64,000 nt of DNA from Clostridia bacterium (GTDB lineage: Bacteria > Bacillota > Clostridia > Lachnospirales > Cellulosilyticaceae). The notes under the pieces were generated by a model that did not search any database, was not told the DNA's origin, and worked only from the letters and a program-made list of their open reading frames with translations. Both the position numbers and the translations under genes were made by a program. The DNA is taken from the NCBI GenBank assembly GCA_029239755.1, contig JARBUI010000002.1, forward strand, positions 186,001 through 250,000, in the 5' to 3' direction. Of this stretch, positions 43,309 to 52,552 are shown piece by piece (the stretch's first letter is position 1; each line of letters starts with the position of its first letter).

Positions 43309-45951
43309 CTATTTATTTAAACTGTCGATACGTTCAACTATAACGTGGAGCATAGACTCATATTTTTCTCTTTTTGCCTTTTCTTCTTCAATAAGTTTAG
43401 CAGGGGCCTTTGCAACAAATCCTTCATTAGAAAGCTTTTGATTAACACGGTCTACTTCTGACTGAAGCTTATCTTTTTCTTTTGCTAATCTTTCAAGTTC
43501 CTTTTGTATATCTACTAAGTCTGTAAAAGGAATATAGAGCGTTGCATTTGGTATGATAGTTGAGACAGCATCACTTGCTATCCCTGATGTGTCTTTTTGA
43601 ACTACTACTTCGGAAGCTGATGCTAAGACACTAAAAAATACCTTTCCTCTTTCAAAAATATCAATAACTTTAGCCTCTCCAGATACAACAAATACTTTAG
43701 CTTTTCTTGACGGCGGCACATTCATTTCACTTCTAAGATTACGAATGTTACGTACTGCACCTTTGATAAGCTCTATTTCTTCTTCATCAGAAGCAAAGTT
43801 CCACTCTTCTTTGTAAACAGGCCAAGAAGAAATCATGATGCTTTCTTCTTGATCCTGGAGACTCATAAATATTTCTTCAGTAATAAAAGGAATATACGGA
43901 TGAAGCATCTTTAGAATATGAGTCATAGCCGTTTTTAAGGTCCAAAGTGCTGCCTTTCTTGTCTTGTCTTCTTTATTATAAAGTCTAGGTTTTACCATTT
44001 CTATATACCAATCACAGAATTCTTCCCATGCAAAGTCGTATAGTTTTTGAACTGCTATACCTAACTCATATTTATCCATATTATCTGTAACTTCTTTAGA
44101 AAGCGCATTTACTTTTGAAAGAATCCATCTGTCAGCAGCGGTAAGATCACTTATCTCTGTTTCTAAGTTAATATCTTCTTCTTCAAAGTTCATAAGGATA
44201 AAACGCGTTGCATTCCATAGCTTATTTCCAAAGTTTCGGTTAACTTCAACTCTTTCGTAATAAAAACGCATATCATTTCCTGGAGCATTACCTGTTACAA
44301 GGGTAAGCCTAAGAGCGTCTGCCCCATACTTCTCAATAACCTCAAGCGGATCTATGCCATTGCCTAATGATTTACTCATTTTACGTCCTTCAGAATCCCT
44401 TACGAGCCCGTGAATAAGTACATCTTTAAAAGGAACTTCTCCCATTTGTTCAAGTCCTGAAAAGACCATACGTACTACCCAGAAGAAGATAATATCGTAG
44501 CCTGTAACAAGGACACTGGTTGGATAGAAATAATCTAGCTCCTCTGTTTTCTCTGGCCAGCCTAAAGTTGAAAAAGGCCAGAGCGCTGAACTAAACCATG
44601 TATCTAATGTATCTTCATCCTGAGTGAGTTTACTGCTGCTGCACTTACTGCATGCAGATGGTTTTTCTCTTGCAATAATGATTTCTCCGCAATCTTCGCA
44701 GTAATATGCCGGTATTCTATGTCCCCACCAGAGCTGACGAGAAATACACCAATCCCTTATATTTTCAAGCCAATGAAGATAGGTTTTTCCAAATCTTTCA
44801 GGTACAAAATTAAGATCTCCCTTTTTTAGTGCCTCGATAGCCGGTTTTGCCATTTCTTCCATTTTTACAAACCATTGTGCTTTAACCATAGGTTCTATAA
44901 CGCTCTTACATCTATCATGGGTACCTACATTATGCGTATGTGGTTCTACTTTAACTAAGAGTCCTTGCGCTTCTAAATCAGCGACCATTTTCTTTCTGGC
45001 ATCATACCGATCCATTCCTGCATACTCCCCAGCTAGGTCATTCATTGTGCCATCATCGTTTAATACACAGATTTGCGGTAACTGATGGCGCATACCCACT
45101 TCAAAGTCATTAGGATCGTGGGCAGGCGTAATTTTAACAACGCCTGTTCCAAACTCCTTATCTACATACTCATCAGCAATAACAGGTATTTCTCTGTCTG
45201 TAAGAGGCAGCTTGACTTTTTTGCCTACTAAATGAGCATATCTTTCATCCTTTGGATTAACAGCAACTGCAGCGTCACCAAGCAGTGTTTCTGGTCTTGT
45301 AGTAGCAAGATTAATAAATTCATCAGATCCCACTATAGGGTATCTAAGATGATAAAAATTCCCTTCCTTTTCTGCATGCTCAACTTCTGCATCTGAAATA
45401 GAAGTTCCACATACCGGGCACCAGTTAATAATTCTGGCACCTCTATAAATATAGCCTTTTTCATAAAGCTTAATAAATACTTCCTGTACAGCGTTTGAAA
45501 GTCCCTCATCCATCGTAAAGCGTTCTCTCTCCCAATCACAAGAACTGCCTATTTTTTTAAGCTGCTCAATAATACGCCCGCCATACTGTTCCTTCCACTC
45601 CCATGCTCTCTCAAGGAAACCTTCTCGTCCTAAATCTTCTTTGGCTATTCCCTCTTTTGCAAGCTGTTCTACTATTTTCACTTCAGTTGCAATACTAGCA
45701 TGGTCAGTCCCAGGCATCCAAAGAGCATTATAACCTTGCATACGTTTATAACGAATTAAAATATCCTGAAGGGTATTATCAAGTGCGTGCCCCATATGAA
45801 GCTGCCCAGTAATATTTGGCGGCGGCATTACAATTGTAAAGGGTTCTTTTTCAGAATCTGCTTCCGCATGAAAATAACCCTTATCCATCCACTTTTTATA
45901 AAGTCTTTCTTCTGCATTACTTGGATCATATACTTTCTCTAAGTTCTTCAT
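43309..45951 (-). CDS. valS: Valyl-tRNA synthetase
   Basis: ValRS charges tRNA-Val and edits mischarged threonine. The 880-residue class I synthetase has PPNITGQLHMGHALD (HIGH motif), the editing domain (TTRPETLLGDAAVAV), GRKMSKSLGNGIDP (KMSKS), the anticodon-binding domain and a C-terminal coiled-coil arm (KELERLAKEKDKLQSEVDR). It follows a 65-codon gene and a T-box leader whose specifier is GUA, a valine codon. Confidence 0.97.
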   Translation of the reverse strand: MKNLEKVYDPSNAEERLYKKWMDKGYFHAEADSEKEPFTIVMPPPNITGQLHMGHALDNTLQDILIRYKRMQGYNALWMPGTDHASIATEVKIVEQLAKEGIAKEDLGREGFLERAWEWKEQYGGRIIEQLKKIGSSCDWERERFTMDEGLSNAVQEVFIKLYEKGYIYRGARIINWCPVCGTSISDAEVEHAEKEGNFYHLRYPIVGSDEFINLATTRPETLLGDAAVAVNPKDERYAHLVGKKVKLPLTDREIPVIADEYVDKEFGTGVVKITPAHDPNDFEVGMRHQLPQICVLNDDGTMNDLAGEYAGMDRYDARKKMVADLEAQGLLVKVEPHTHNVGTHDRCKSVIEPMVKAQWFVKMEEMAKPAIEALKKGDLNFVPERFGKTYLHWLENIRDWCISRQLWWGHRIPAYYCEDCGEIIIAREKPSACSKCSSSKLTQDEDTLDTWFSSALWPFSTLGWPEKTEELDYFYPTSVLVTGYDIIFFWVVRMVFSGLEQMGEVPFKDVLIHGLVRDSEGRKMSKSLGNGIDPLEVIEKYGADALRLTLVTGNAPGNDMRFYYERVEVNRNFGNKLWNATRFILMNFEEEDINLETEISDLTAADRWILSKVNALSKEVTDNMDKYELGIAVQKLYDFAWEEFCDWYIEMVKPRLYNKEDKTRKAALWTLKTAMTHILKMLHPYIPFITEEIFMSLQDQEESIMISSWPVYKEEWNFASDEEEIELIKGAVRNIRNLRSEMNVPPSRKAKVFVVSGEAKVIDIFERGKVFFSVLASASEVVVQKDTSGIASDAVSTIIPNATLYIPFTDLVDIQKELERLAKEKDKLQSEVDRVNQKLSNEGFVAKAPAKLIEEEKAKREKYESMLHVIVERIDSLNK

Positions 45952-46005
45952 GTTTCTTCCTCCTTGGCCAATTCACCTTGTGTTAGTTTTATGAAATCTT
46001 ATTCT

Positions 46006-46203
46006 TTAAATCATTAAAAATAAAATGCCTATTATAGCAGTCACACACCCAGCTAATTTAACCGCAATAACTGCTCCGCTCATAAGAAGTTCCATTTCTT
46101 TCTTATCTTTTTCTTCCAATTTAGTTTTTGATAGTACAATACGTCTTGAACCGAACGTAATAATGATACCTATACAAAACAGAATAAAACCTACTACTTG
46201 CAT
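46006..46203 (-). CDS. 65-residue two-helix membrane protein in the valS operon
   Basis: The protein begins MQVVGFILFCIGIIITFGSR, has a charged middle (KTKLEEKDKKEMELL) and a second hydrophobic segment to the end. I do not recognise a family. It lies between the T-box terminator and valS, with no terminator before valS (54-base gap), so it should be controlled by tRNA-Val charging together with valS. A GAGG lies about 11 bases before the ATG, a weak spacing. Whether it is translated needs proof. Confidence 0.6.
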   Translation of the reverse strand: MQVVGFILFCIGIIITFGSRRIVLSKTKLEEKDKKEMELLMSGAVIAVKLAGCVTAIIGILFLMI

Positions 46204-46235
46204 CTTATTATCATCCTCTGCTGCTTTTTCCTTAC

Positions 46236-46461
46236 AAACAAAAAGAGTTCTTTCATCCTATCTTATTTAAGGACGAAAAAACTCGCGGTACCACCTTAAT
46301 TCTTTGCAAGTATGCAAAGCACTCTGACTGCTGTAACGGGCTTACCCGCTATTTTCTACTTTAAGTTCAAAAATAGTGCTCAAAAGCTACCTTCTAATAT
46401 CCTGTACGCAAGAAGACTTTCAGCTTGTTAATCTTCTCTCTCTAATCGCAGTTATATTATA
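46236..46461 (-). ncRNA. T-box leader (tRNA-Val responsive)
   Basis: On the minus strand, a -10 (TATAAT, 46456-46461) is followed by stem I with the loop sequence GAAAGTCTTCTTG. A specifier loop contains GUA (46388-46390; AGAAGGTAGC), matching valine. The T-box bulge motif AAGGTGGTACCGCG is at 46284-46297. A terminator follows (46245-46259 with 46270-46284, 15 bp with two wobble pairs, then TTTTTG). The element precedes the 65-codon gene and valS. Uncharged tRNA-Val should stabilise the antiterminator and turn the operon on. Confidence 0.92.
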
Positions 46462-46506
46462 CTCCTCTTTATCATCGCATAGACTATTATTCCATTAAGT
46501 AATATT

Positions 46507-47640
46507 TTATGCATCTTCATTTACTTTGTCAAGATACTTGCTTGTTCTTTTATTATACTCCTCTATTTTGTAATCTATTATTTTTTTCGTTTCTTCACTT
46601 TCCTGCATTGCAAATATTTCTTTCCATAAAGCTTCTTCGTAAGTCATTAAAGCCTGAAGCTGGTCTTCTGTTTTTTGCTTATCAGCTTTTAAAACTTTAA
46701 TGGCATTAACCTTCTTTGGAGCAACAGCCCAATCAGCTAAGTTTTCAATATACTCTATATCAATACCTTTATTTTTTATGACTTCTATCATTTTTTCCTC
46801 TATATCAGAAAGGAGATGATTAAGCTGCAAATATTTTTTTTCGTTATCTTTATTTTTTATATAACGATTATAGTACATTTCAAGTTTAGAAGCGCTGTCT
46901 ACCCCTAACTTTTCATACTGGAACTCCAAATATCTGGTTTGATGAAAATACCTTATTTTAGATTTATTAAGATACCTTACAGCCTTTTGCTGCAAGATAA
47001 CATTTTTATTAAGTTCACTGTCAATTCTATCTTTAGAATATAAGATTCCTGCCAAAAAGAAAATAAGCAAGGTTCCAAACAGGCTTAGATAAACCCAAAT
47101 AGCCTCTCTCAGCACTTGCATAAGTGCCGATGTAATAAGCGCACATACTGCTATAACGACCACAAAAATGATGCTGAAAGTTTTTAAAAATTGATAACCT
47201 TTTAGAAGCATCTCTCTTTCTACAAGCAGTTCTTCTTTTTCTTCTTCCAGATAGAAAATATTACGATCAGTTTCTTTTAACTTTTTTTCTGATTCATACA
47301 TTTCTTTAATAAGGTTAGGCAAATCATCTTCGTACTGTGAGATCAAATAGAGGGATTTGTTGTTTTTAATCAGCCTGCCTCTAAGATTTTGCTTTTGTTC
47401 TTCTATATCTTTTGCTCTATTAGCTAAAATATTCAGCTTCTCAATATCTTCTTTATCTAAAGTTTGGAACTTCTTAATTTCTTCCTCTCTATTTTTAAGA
47501 TCTATCAGATAGTCGCTGACACGTCTTTTCTTGATAAATAGTTCATTTAATTCCTCAAACAGTTCTTCTACAGTGGATGCCCCTTGCGGCGTACTATGTT
47601 CTTTTTTTGATCTTTTAAACACAGCTTCAAATATCCCCAT
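46507..47640 (-). CDS. Unknown coiled-coil membrane protein
   Basis: I do not recognise this 377-residue protein. It has a long N-terminal coiled coil rich in K, E, L and N (about 25-150), two adjacent membrane helices (about 153-200; FLKTFSIIFVVVIAVCALI and VYLSLFGTLLIFFLAGILY), and a second charged helical region (about 205-370). A membrane hairpin between two cytosolic coiled coils suggests a scaffolding role, but this is only a guess. It lies between the S1-protein gene and the T-box leader, on the same strand. Confidence 0.75.
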   Translation of the reverse strand: MGIFEAVFKRSKKEHSTPQGASTVEELFEELNELFIKKRRVSDYLIDLKNREEEIKKFQTLDKEDIEKLNILANRAKDIEEQKQNLRGRLIKNNKSLYLISQYEDDLPNLIKEMYESEKKLKETDRNIFYLEEEKEELLVEREMLLKGYQFLKTFSIIFVVVIAVCALITSALMQVLREAIWVYLSLFGTLLIFFLAGILYSKDRIDSELNKNVILQQKAVRYLNKSKIRYFHQTRYLEFQYEKLGVDSASKLEMYYNRYIKNKDNEKKYLQLNHLLSDIEEKMIEVIKNKGIDIEYIENLADWAVAPKKVNAIKVLKADKQKTEDQLQALMTYEEALWKEIFAMQESEETKKIIDYKIEEYNKRTSKYLDKVNEDA

Positions 47641-47676
47641 ACAAGTCTCCCTCTAATGTTTTTTCTTTGATAGCAA

Positions 47677-47706
47677 GTAAAAAAGAACCCTAATGGGCTC
47701 TTTTTA
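47677..47706 (-). terminator. Terminator of the S1-domain gene
   Basis: AAAAAGAGCCC pairs with GGGTTCTTTTTT around ATTA on the minus strand (one G-T pair), overlapping the S1 gene stop codon. Confidence 0.88.
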
Positions 47707-48852
47707 AAATACTTTGCCTAATACATCTCCAAGCTTAGTGCCTTCATCTTCTTGACTCATATACTTTAGCATTTCATTGTCTACTTTTTCTTCTATTTCT
47801 TTAAGACTAAGAGAAATTTTCTTAGTTTCTTTATCAATACTCATTATTTTAGCTTCTACTTCTTGTCCGATTTCCAACACTTCTTCTGCCTTTTGGATTC
47901 TTTTTTCAGATATCTGAGAGATATGAATAAGTCCTTCTACATTGTCACTTATTTTTGCAAAAGCTCCAAAATGTGTAAAACGTGTGATCACTGCTTTAAC
48001 CATTTGATCTTTTTCAAGATTAGCTGTCTCAAGATACCAAGGATCCATTGTAATATCTTTAAGTCTAAGAGATACTTTACCTGTTGCTTTATCTACAGAT
48101 AATAAAGTAACTTCAACTTTTTGGCCTTCTTTAACAACATCGGAAGGATGTTTAATTCTAACCCATGATAAATCATTATTATGGATTAATCCATCTACAC
48201 CGCCTAAATCTACAAATACACCATATGGCATAAGTTTTGTGATAACACCTGTATACTTTTCACCTTCTACAAGTTCAGTCATTTTTTGCTTTTTAGCTGC
48301 TTCTGCTTTCTGAGCTGCAATCTTTTTACCTGATAAAACAATTTTCTTAGTTTTTGGTACAAATTCTATAATCTCAACTTCAACGTCTTGTCCTACATAT
48401 TGTGACAAATCCTGCACATATGTATTAGAAATTTGAGATCCTGGAATAAACGCTCTTAATCCTTTAACAGGTGCTACAACCCCGCCTTTTACAACATCTT
48501 TAATACGTACAGTAAATGTTTCTTTTTTATCAAATAATTCTTGTACATCTTGAATTGCTGTCTCTGCTTCCGCTCTTCGTTTAGAAACTAAAACATTGCC
48601 TTCGCCATCATCAATTTTCATAACGGTTACTTCAAATTCGTCACCTATTTTTACATCTGCCTTATCTACATCTTCATAAGAATACTCGTTCCATGGAATT
48701 AACCCATCAGTATGGTAACCTATATTAACAATAACGCCTTGATCTTGAACTAAAGCAACTTTTGCTTTTAAGATGTCACCTCTATATATACGAGTCATTG
48801 ATTTATCAATTTCTGCCATTAAGTCCGCCATGGTGAGATTATTTTCATCCAT
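47704..48852 (-). CDS. S1-domain RNA-binding protein (RpsA-like)
   Basis: The 382-residue protein has four S1 RNA-binding repeats (GDILKAKVALVQDQGVIVNI, FTVRIKDVVKGGVVAPVKGL, YTGVITKLMPYGVFVDLGGV, MVKAVITRFTHFGAFAKISD). It resembles Gram-positive YpfD-type ribosomal protein S1 homologues and probably binds mRNA or ribosomes. I use the ATG at 48852, preceded by AAGGAGGAG; a longer frame from 48903 lacks a ribosome site. In many Clostridia a similar gene is fused to or next to ispH; that is not the case here. Confidence 0.88.
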   Translation of the reverse strand: MDENNLTMADLMAEIDKSMTRIYRGDILKAKVALVQDQGVIVNIGYHTDGLIPWNEYSYEDVDKADVKIGDEFEVTVMKIDDGEGNVLVSKRRAEAETAIQDVQELFDKKETFTVRIKDVVKGGVVAPVKGLRAFIPGSQISNTYVQDLSQYVGQDVEVEIIEFVPKTKKIVLSGKKIAAQKAEAAKKQKMTELVEGEKYTGVITKLMPYGVFVDLGGVDGLIHNNDLSWVRIKHPSDVVKEGQKVEVTLLSVDKATGKVSLRLKDITMDPWYLETANLEKDQMVKAVITRFTHFGAFAKISDNVEGLIHISQISEKRIQKAEEVLEIGQEVEAKIMSIDKETKKISLSLKEIEEKVDNEMLKYMSQEDEGTKLGDVLGKVF

Positions 48853-48976
48853 TTTAATGCTCCTCCTTATTATCTCTAAATATACCATTATTATTATACA
48901 CATTCTTATAATAAAAATATAGTCTATTTAAAAGTTTTATTAGATAATTTCTAAAAAAATAATTAATATCTTAGCC

Positions 48977-50896
48977 CTACGATTGTTCACTAATCTTTTC
49001 TGCCAGTTCATTCAGATATTCCCAACGATTCAGCTGATAAGTAAGACTATCCTCTGCCTCTTCTTTTTTACGTGTTAGTTCTTGAAGTTTAGCAAAGTTT
49101 GTAGCATTTTTAGTCATTTCCTCTTCAATTTCTTTAATACTGTTTTCTAGTGCTTCTATTTGTTCATCTATTTTTTCATATTCTATTTTTTCTTTGTACG
49201 TAAACTTAAGTTTAGCTGCTGGAGCCGCCTTCTTTGAAAAACTGATCTCAGATTCAGTCTGTTTAGACTTTTTGCGGATATCTTCACTTAGTAAACTCTG
49301 CTGTTCTTTTTTTAGATAATAGTCAGTATAATTTCCTGGATAATAGCTTATTTTCCCATTTCCCTCGAAGGCAAAAATTTTATCAGCTATACGATCTAAA
49401 AAGTATCTGTCATGAGATACTGCAATAACTGGTCCGCTAAAATCGTCAATATAACTTTCTAATACCTGCAGCGTATAAATATCTAAGTCATTCGTAGGTT
49501 CATCTAAAAGCAGTACATTAATATCCTGCATAATAACACCTAATAGATAAAGCCTTCTTCTTTCTCCTCCTGAGAGTTTACCAATAGTTGTATAGTGCAT
49601 AAAAGTGGGAAAAAGAAACTTTTCTAACATTTTACTTGCTGATACAGTACTGCCATCCATTAATTTAATATATTCGGCCTTTTCTTTGACGTAATCTATC
49701 ACACGAAGAGACAGGTCAAGCTCTTTGTTTTCCTGAGTATAGTAGCCTATTTTTACTGTTTCACCAATTTCTATTGTACCTTCATCACATGAGATTTTTT
49801 GAGCGATAAGGTTAAGCAGGGTAGATTTGCCAATACCATTATCCCCAACTATTCCAATGCGATCTTCCTTTACAACTGTATAAGTAAAATCTTTAATCAT
49901 AGATTTTTCTTTAAAACATTTAGTAACATGTTCTAGGCTTATAACTTTTTTCCCCAGCCTGCTTGTCCCTAAGGAAATATCCATGTTTTGTTTGGAACTT
50001 CCGCCTATACTTTCTTCAAGTTCATAAAATCGATCTTGTCTTGCCTTTTGCTTCGTTCTTCTTGCTTCTACCCCTTTTCTCATCCATTCTAATTCTTTTT
50101 TATAGGAAGAAAGGTTCTTTTCTCTTATTCTTTCTTCAATTTCTTCTCTTTGCGCTTTAAGTTCTACAAAAACTTGATAATTACCTTCATATTTATAAAG
50201 TTTCCCTTGATCAAGTTCTACTATTTTAGTCACTATCCTATCCAAAAAGTACCTGTCATGAGTTACCATCACAACAGCACACTTTTTCGTCTTTAAGAAT
50301 TCCTCCAAATAAACAATTGTATCATTATCTAAATGGTTGGTTGGCTCATCTAATATAAGTAGGTTACAAGGTCTTATCAGTGCTCCGGCAAGTGCAACTT
50401 TTTTTCTTTGCCCACCTGACAGCTTAGCTATTTTTTGACTAAATTCAGTAATCCCGAGCTTTGTAAGAACCACTTTAGCCTCACTTTCTAACTGCCATGC
50501 ATCCAAGCTGTCCATTTGCTCCCCTAACTTAATAAGTTTTTTCTGCAGCTCTATATTCTCCTCATGTATACTTATAGCCTCTAATGTGTTTTCATAATCT
50601 CTTAAAACTTTCATAAAGGGAGATTCCCCTCTAAATACCTGTTCTATGACAGTTGACTCATCATCAAAGGCTGGATTTTGAGGCAGATATTCTATGACTA
50701 ATTCATTTGAAGTAGCTACTTCTCCTTTATCCGGGGTCTCCAAGCCAGCTAGTATTTTTAACAAACTGCTCTTCCCCGTTCCATTTATACCAATGATACC
50801 TATCTTGTCTAAAGTCTCAATACTTATTGAAAGATCCTCAAAAATTGTTTTTTCGCCATATACCTTTTTTATATTATTAGCAGATAATAAAATCAT
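48977..50896 (-). CDS. ABC-F ATPase, Uup type
   Basis: ABC-F proteins are cytosolic ATPases with two nucleotide-binding domains and no membrane part; several act on the ribosome. The 639-residue protein has Walker A GINGTGKSS and GDNGIGKST, signature LSGGQRKK and LSGGERRR, and Walker B with intact catalytic Glu (LLILDEPTNHLD; VLLLDEPTNDLD). The linker between the domains carries arginine-rich WMRKGVEARRTKQKARQ. A C-terminal coiled coil (about 560-635) is typical of Uup. Whether it confers antibiotic resistance is not shown. Confidence 0.88.
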   Translation of the reverse strand: MILLSANNIKKVYGEKTIFEDLSISIETLDKIGIIGINGTGKSSLLKILAGLETPDKGEVATSNELVIEYLPQNPAFDDESTVIEQVFRGESPFMKVLRDYENTLEAISIHEENIELQKKLIKLGEQMDSLDAWQLESEAKVVLTKLGITEFSQKIAKLSGGQRKKVALAGALIRPCNLLILDEPTNHLDNDTIVYLEEFLKTKKCAVVMVTHDRYFLDRIVTKIVELDQGKLYKYEGNYQVFVELKAQREEIEERIREKNLSSYKKELEWMRKGVEARRTKQKARQDRFYELEESIGGSSKQNMDISLGTSRLGKKVISLEHVTKCFKEKSMIKDFTYTVVKEDRIGIVGDNGIGKSTLLNLIAQKISCDEGTIEIGETVKIGYYTQENKELDLSLRVIDYVKEKAEYIKLMDGSTVSASKMLEKFLFPTFMHYTTIGKLSGGERRRLYLLGVIMQDINVLLLDEPTNDLDIYTLQVLESYIDDFSGPVIAVSHDRYFLDRIADKIFAFEGNGKISYYPGNYTDYYLKKEQQSLLSEDIRKKSKQTESEISFSKKAAPAAKLKFTYKEKIEYEKIDEQIEALENSIKEIEEEMTKNATNFAKLQELTRKKEEAEDSLTYQLNRWEYLNELAEKISEQS

Positions 50897-50909
50897 AATG
50901 CTTTCCTCT

Positions 50910-51227
50910 CTATTTAAAACTTAGCTCAATATAACCTTCATACTGATGAATGATTATACTTTTAAGCGGTTTATCTACTTCAAAGTTTGCAAAACTCGAA
51001 AACAAATCAACATCTCTCAAAACATGACATGTTACTGTTCTCACAGCCGGAGAAAGTCTTAGAAGTAATGCCTTGGCGCTTGGGAATTGAATTCTAGAAA
51101 AGTCTTTGTTTTCCAGTGTCAAATGAATGGGATACCCTAAAGTTGGGACAAATAAATCAGTATCTTCCCCTCTTTCTATAGGTCTTATTTCTAAATGAGT
51201 CGCAATATCTATGCCAAAATACTTCAT
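50910..51227 (-). CDS. Unknown 105-residue protein
   Basis: This small protein (MKYFGIDIATHLEIRPIERG at its start) has no membrane helix or known motif that I recognise; it looks like a mixed alpha/beta cytosolic domain. It starts 13 bases upstream of the uup-type gene on the same strand, so the two may be cotranscribed. No clear family. Confidence 0.6.
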   Translation of the reverse strand: MKYFGIDIATHLEIRPIERGEDTDLFVPTLGYPIHLTLENKDFSRIQFPSAKALLLRLSPAVRTVTCHVLRDVDLFSSFANFEVDKPLKSIIIHQYEGYIELSFK

Positions 51228-51322
51228 CTTATTTCACCTGCTTTATGATCAATCTATGTATCTCCTTGAATACTTCCTTCTAACTATACCAAGATTTTCT
51301 TTTATTTGAAAGGATAATATTA

Positions 51323-51349
51323 AAAGGATGAGCTTATTACTCATCCTTT
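51323..51349 (-). terminator. Terminator of the YjdF-like gene
   Basis: AAAGGATGAG pairs with CTCATCCTTT around a seven-base loop; the stop codon lies in the stem. TTTTAATATT follows on the minus strand. Confidence 0.8.
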
Positions 51350-51958
51350 CTTGCGGCGGGTATTGATTTCAATCAGCCTATTTATGCATGAACTATAACC
51401 TTTATGAGATGTTACTAGGATATAAACAGCAAATAAAACTGCTCCTAATGTTCCATAAATCATATCTTCCATAGTATCTTGCAAACTGCCCAGCTGAGTA
51501 TTACTTCCAAAAATTGTGTCAGCTAAAAACTCCATGATTTCCCAAAAAACTGCTCCCGAAATCGATACTACGAATGAAAACAATACAATCATAATGGTTG
51601 TACTTTTTCCTTTCACCAGATTATCCTTATCCAGCCATATAAGAAGTAAAATTCCGACATAACCTAGTAAAATACCTGAGGAGAAATGCAGCATAATATC
51701 CCACCATATAAGTGAATCATATAACCTTAGATAAGTACCCAGCCACTGCGTTCCAAATATAAAGACAGTATAAGTTACCCTTCCGCCACTTGTTATTTTT
51801 ACACCAGTAAGCTTTGTAAAGATTTCAGGTGCAAATGTAAGAGCCAAACTGCCTAAAAGCAATCCTGTCAAAAGAACCTTTTGATCAAATAGTAAATAAA
51901 TAGCATTTACTATAAAAATAAACCGTATGCTATAAACAATTCCTTTACTCCAGTTCAT
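51341..51958 (-). CDS. DUF2238 (YjdF-like) membrane protein
   Basis: The 205-residue protein has about six membrane helices and conserved membrane-embedded acidic and His residues: WWDIMLHFSSGILLGYVG, AVFWEIMEFLADTIFG and LGSLQDTMEDMIYGTLGA, typical of the DUF2238/YjdF family. Its function is unknown. GGAG precedes the ATG. A 54-codon zinc-ribbon-like gene lies 35 bases upstream on the same strand. Confidence 0.75.
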   Translation of the reverse strand: MNWSKGIVYSIRFIFIVNAIYLLFDQKVLLTGLLLGSLALTFAPEIFTKLTGVKITSGGRVTYTVFIFGTQWLGTYLRLYDSLIWWDIMLHFSSGILLGYVGILLLIWLDKDNLVKGKSTTIMIVLFSFVVSISGAVFWEIMEFLADTIFGSNTQLGSLQDTMEDMIYGTLGAVLFAVYILVTSHKGYSSCINRLIEINTRRKKG

Positions 51959-51993
51959 TTAGCGTCTCCAGTCCATCCGATATTTTTTACTTA

Positions 51994-52158
51994 TCACTCA
52001 TTTTCTAATAACAATAACTTATTATTGATACATTCTTCCCCTGTTTGCATATTAATATGTATAAACTCCACTTCCGGATCCGGATTAAAGGATGTCCAGT
52101 AAGCAGGCACTAAATGTACAAAACCACATACCTCACACTTATAAAAATAGTTTTCCAT
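51994..52158 (-). CDS. 54-residue CxxC small protein
   Basis: A short gene is visible on the minus strand: ATG at 52158, with AAGGAG at a good distance, and TGA at 51994. The product begins MENYFYKCEVCGFVHLVPAY and ends NNKLLLLENE. The KCEVCG knuckle looks like half a zinc ribbon, with one further Cys (GEECIN). I do not recognise a family. It lies in a stretch otherwise free of genes. Confidence 0.6.
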   Translation of the reverse strand: MENYFYKCEVCGFVHLVPAYWTSFNPDPEVEFIHINMQTGEECINNKLLLLENE

Positions 52159-52363
52159 TTAAGAAACTCCTTTCGTCTATTAAAAATCAGATAACCTCTT
52201 CATTTATTATATACTATATATAGGAAATATAATAATATAAAAACATGTATAAAATATAAAAACCAGGCTACACTATAAATACATCTTAAGCAAATCTTTA
52301 AGGTGTATATGGCACCCACAATATCATATAATACATCCATCATTTTTAAGAAATATCTTACCT

Positions 52364-52409
52364 GTTTCAGCTGAAAAAGGTATACTAACTATCTGTTATC
52401 AGCTGAAAC
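52364..52409. repeat. 11-bp inverted repeat with TCAGCTGA cores
   Basis: GTTTCAGCTGA (52364-52374) and TCAGCTGAAAC (52399-52409) are exact inverted copies around 24 bases. Each copy contains the palindrome TCAGCTGA. This could be a paired protein-binding site or a hairpin at the end of the acyltransferase transcript. Bases 52159-52363 hold only A/T-rich sequence with a TATAAT for the small gene. Confidence 0.6.
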
Positions 52410-52422
52410 CACCCTTACCCAA

Positions 52423-52463
52423 GCACAGAAAACTCCTCTAAAAAACAGAGGAGTTTTCTGTGC
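52423..52463. terminator. 17-bp hairpin downstream of the acyltransferase gene
   Basis: GCACAGAAAACTCCTCT (52423-52439) pairs perfectly with 52447-52463 around AAAAAAC. It lies about 90 bases after the acyltransferase stop. There is little T-run outside the stem, so efficiency on either strand is uncertain. Confidence 0.6.
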
Positions 52464-52552
52464 GTTATATGCAAACTAATCATTTCCCTATAACCTTGTA
52501 CCCTAAAAAAGACGTATCAACTTCTTAAGAATAAAAGGCATTTTTCATAGTT

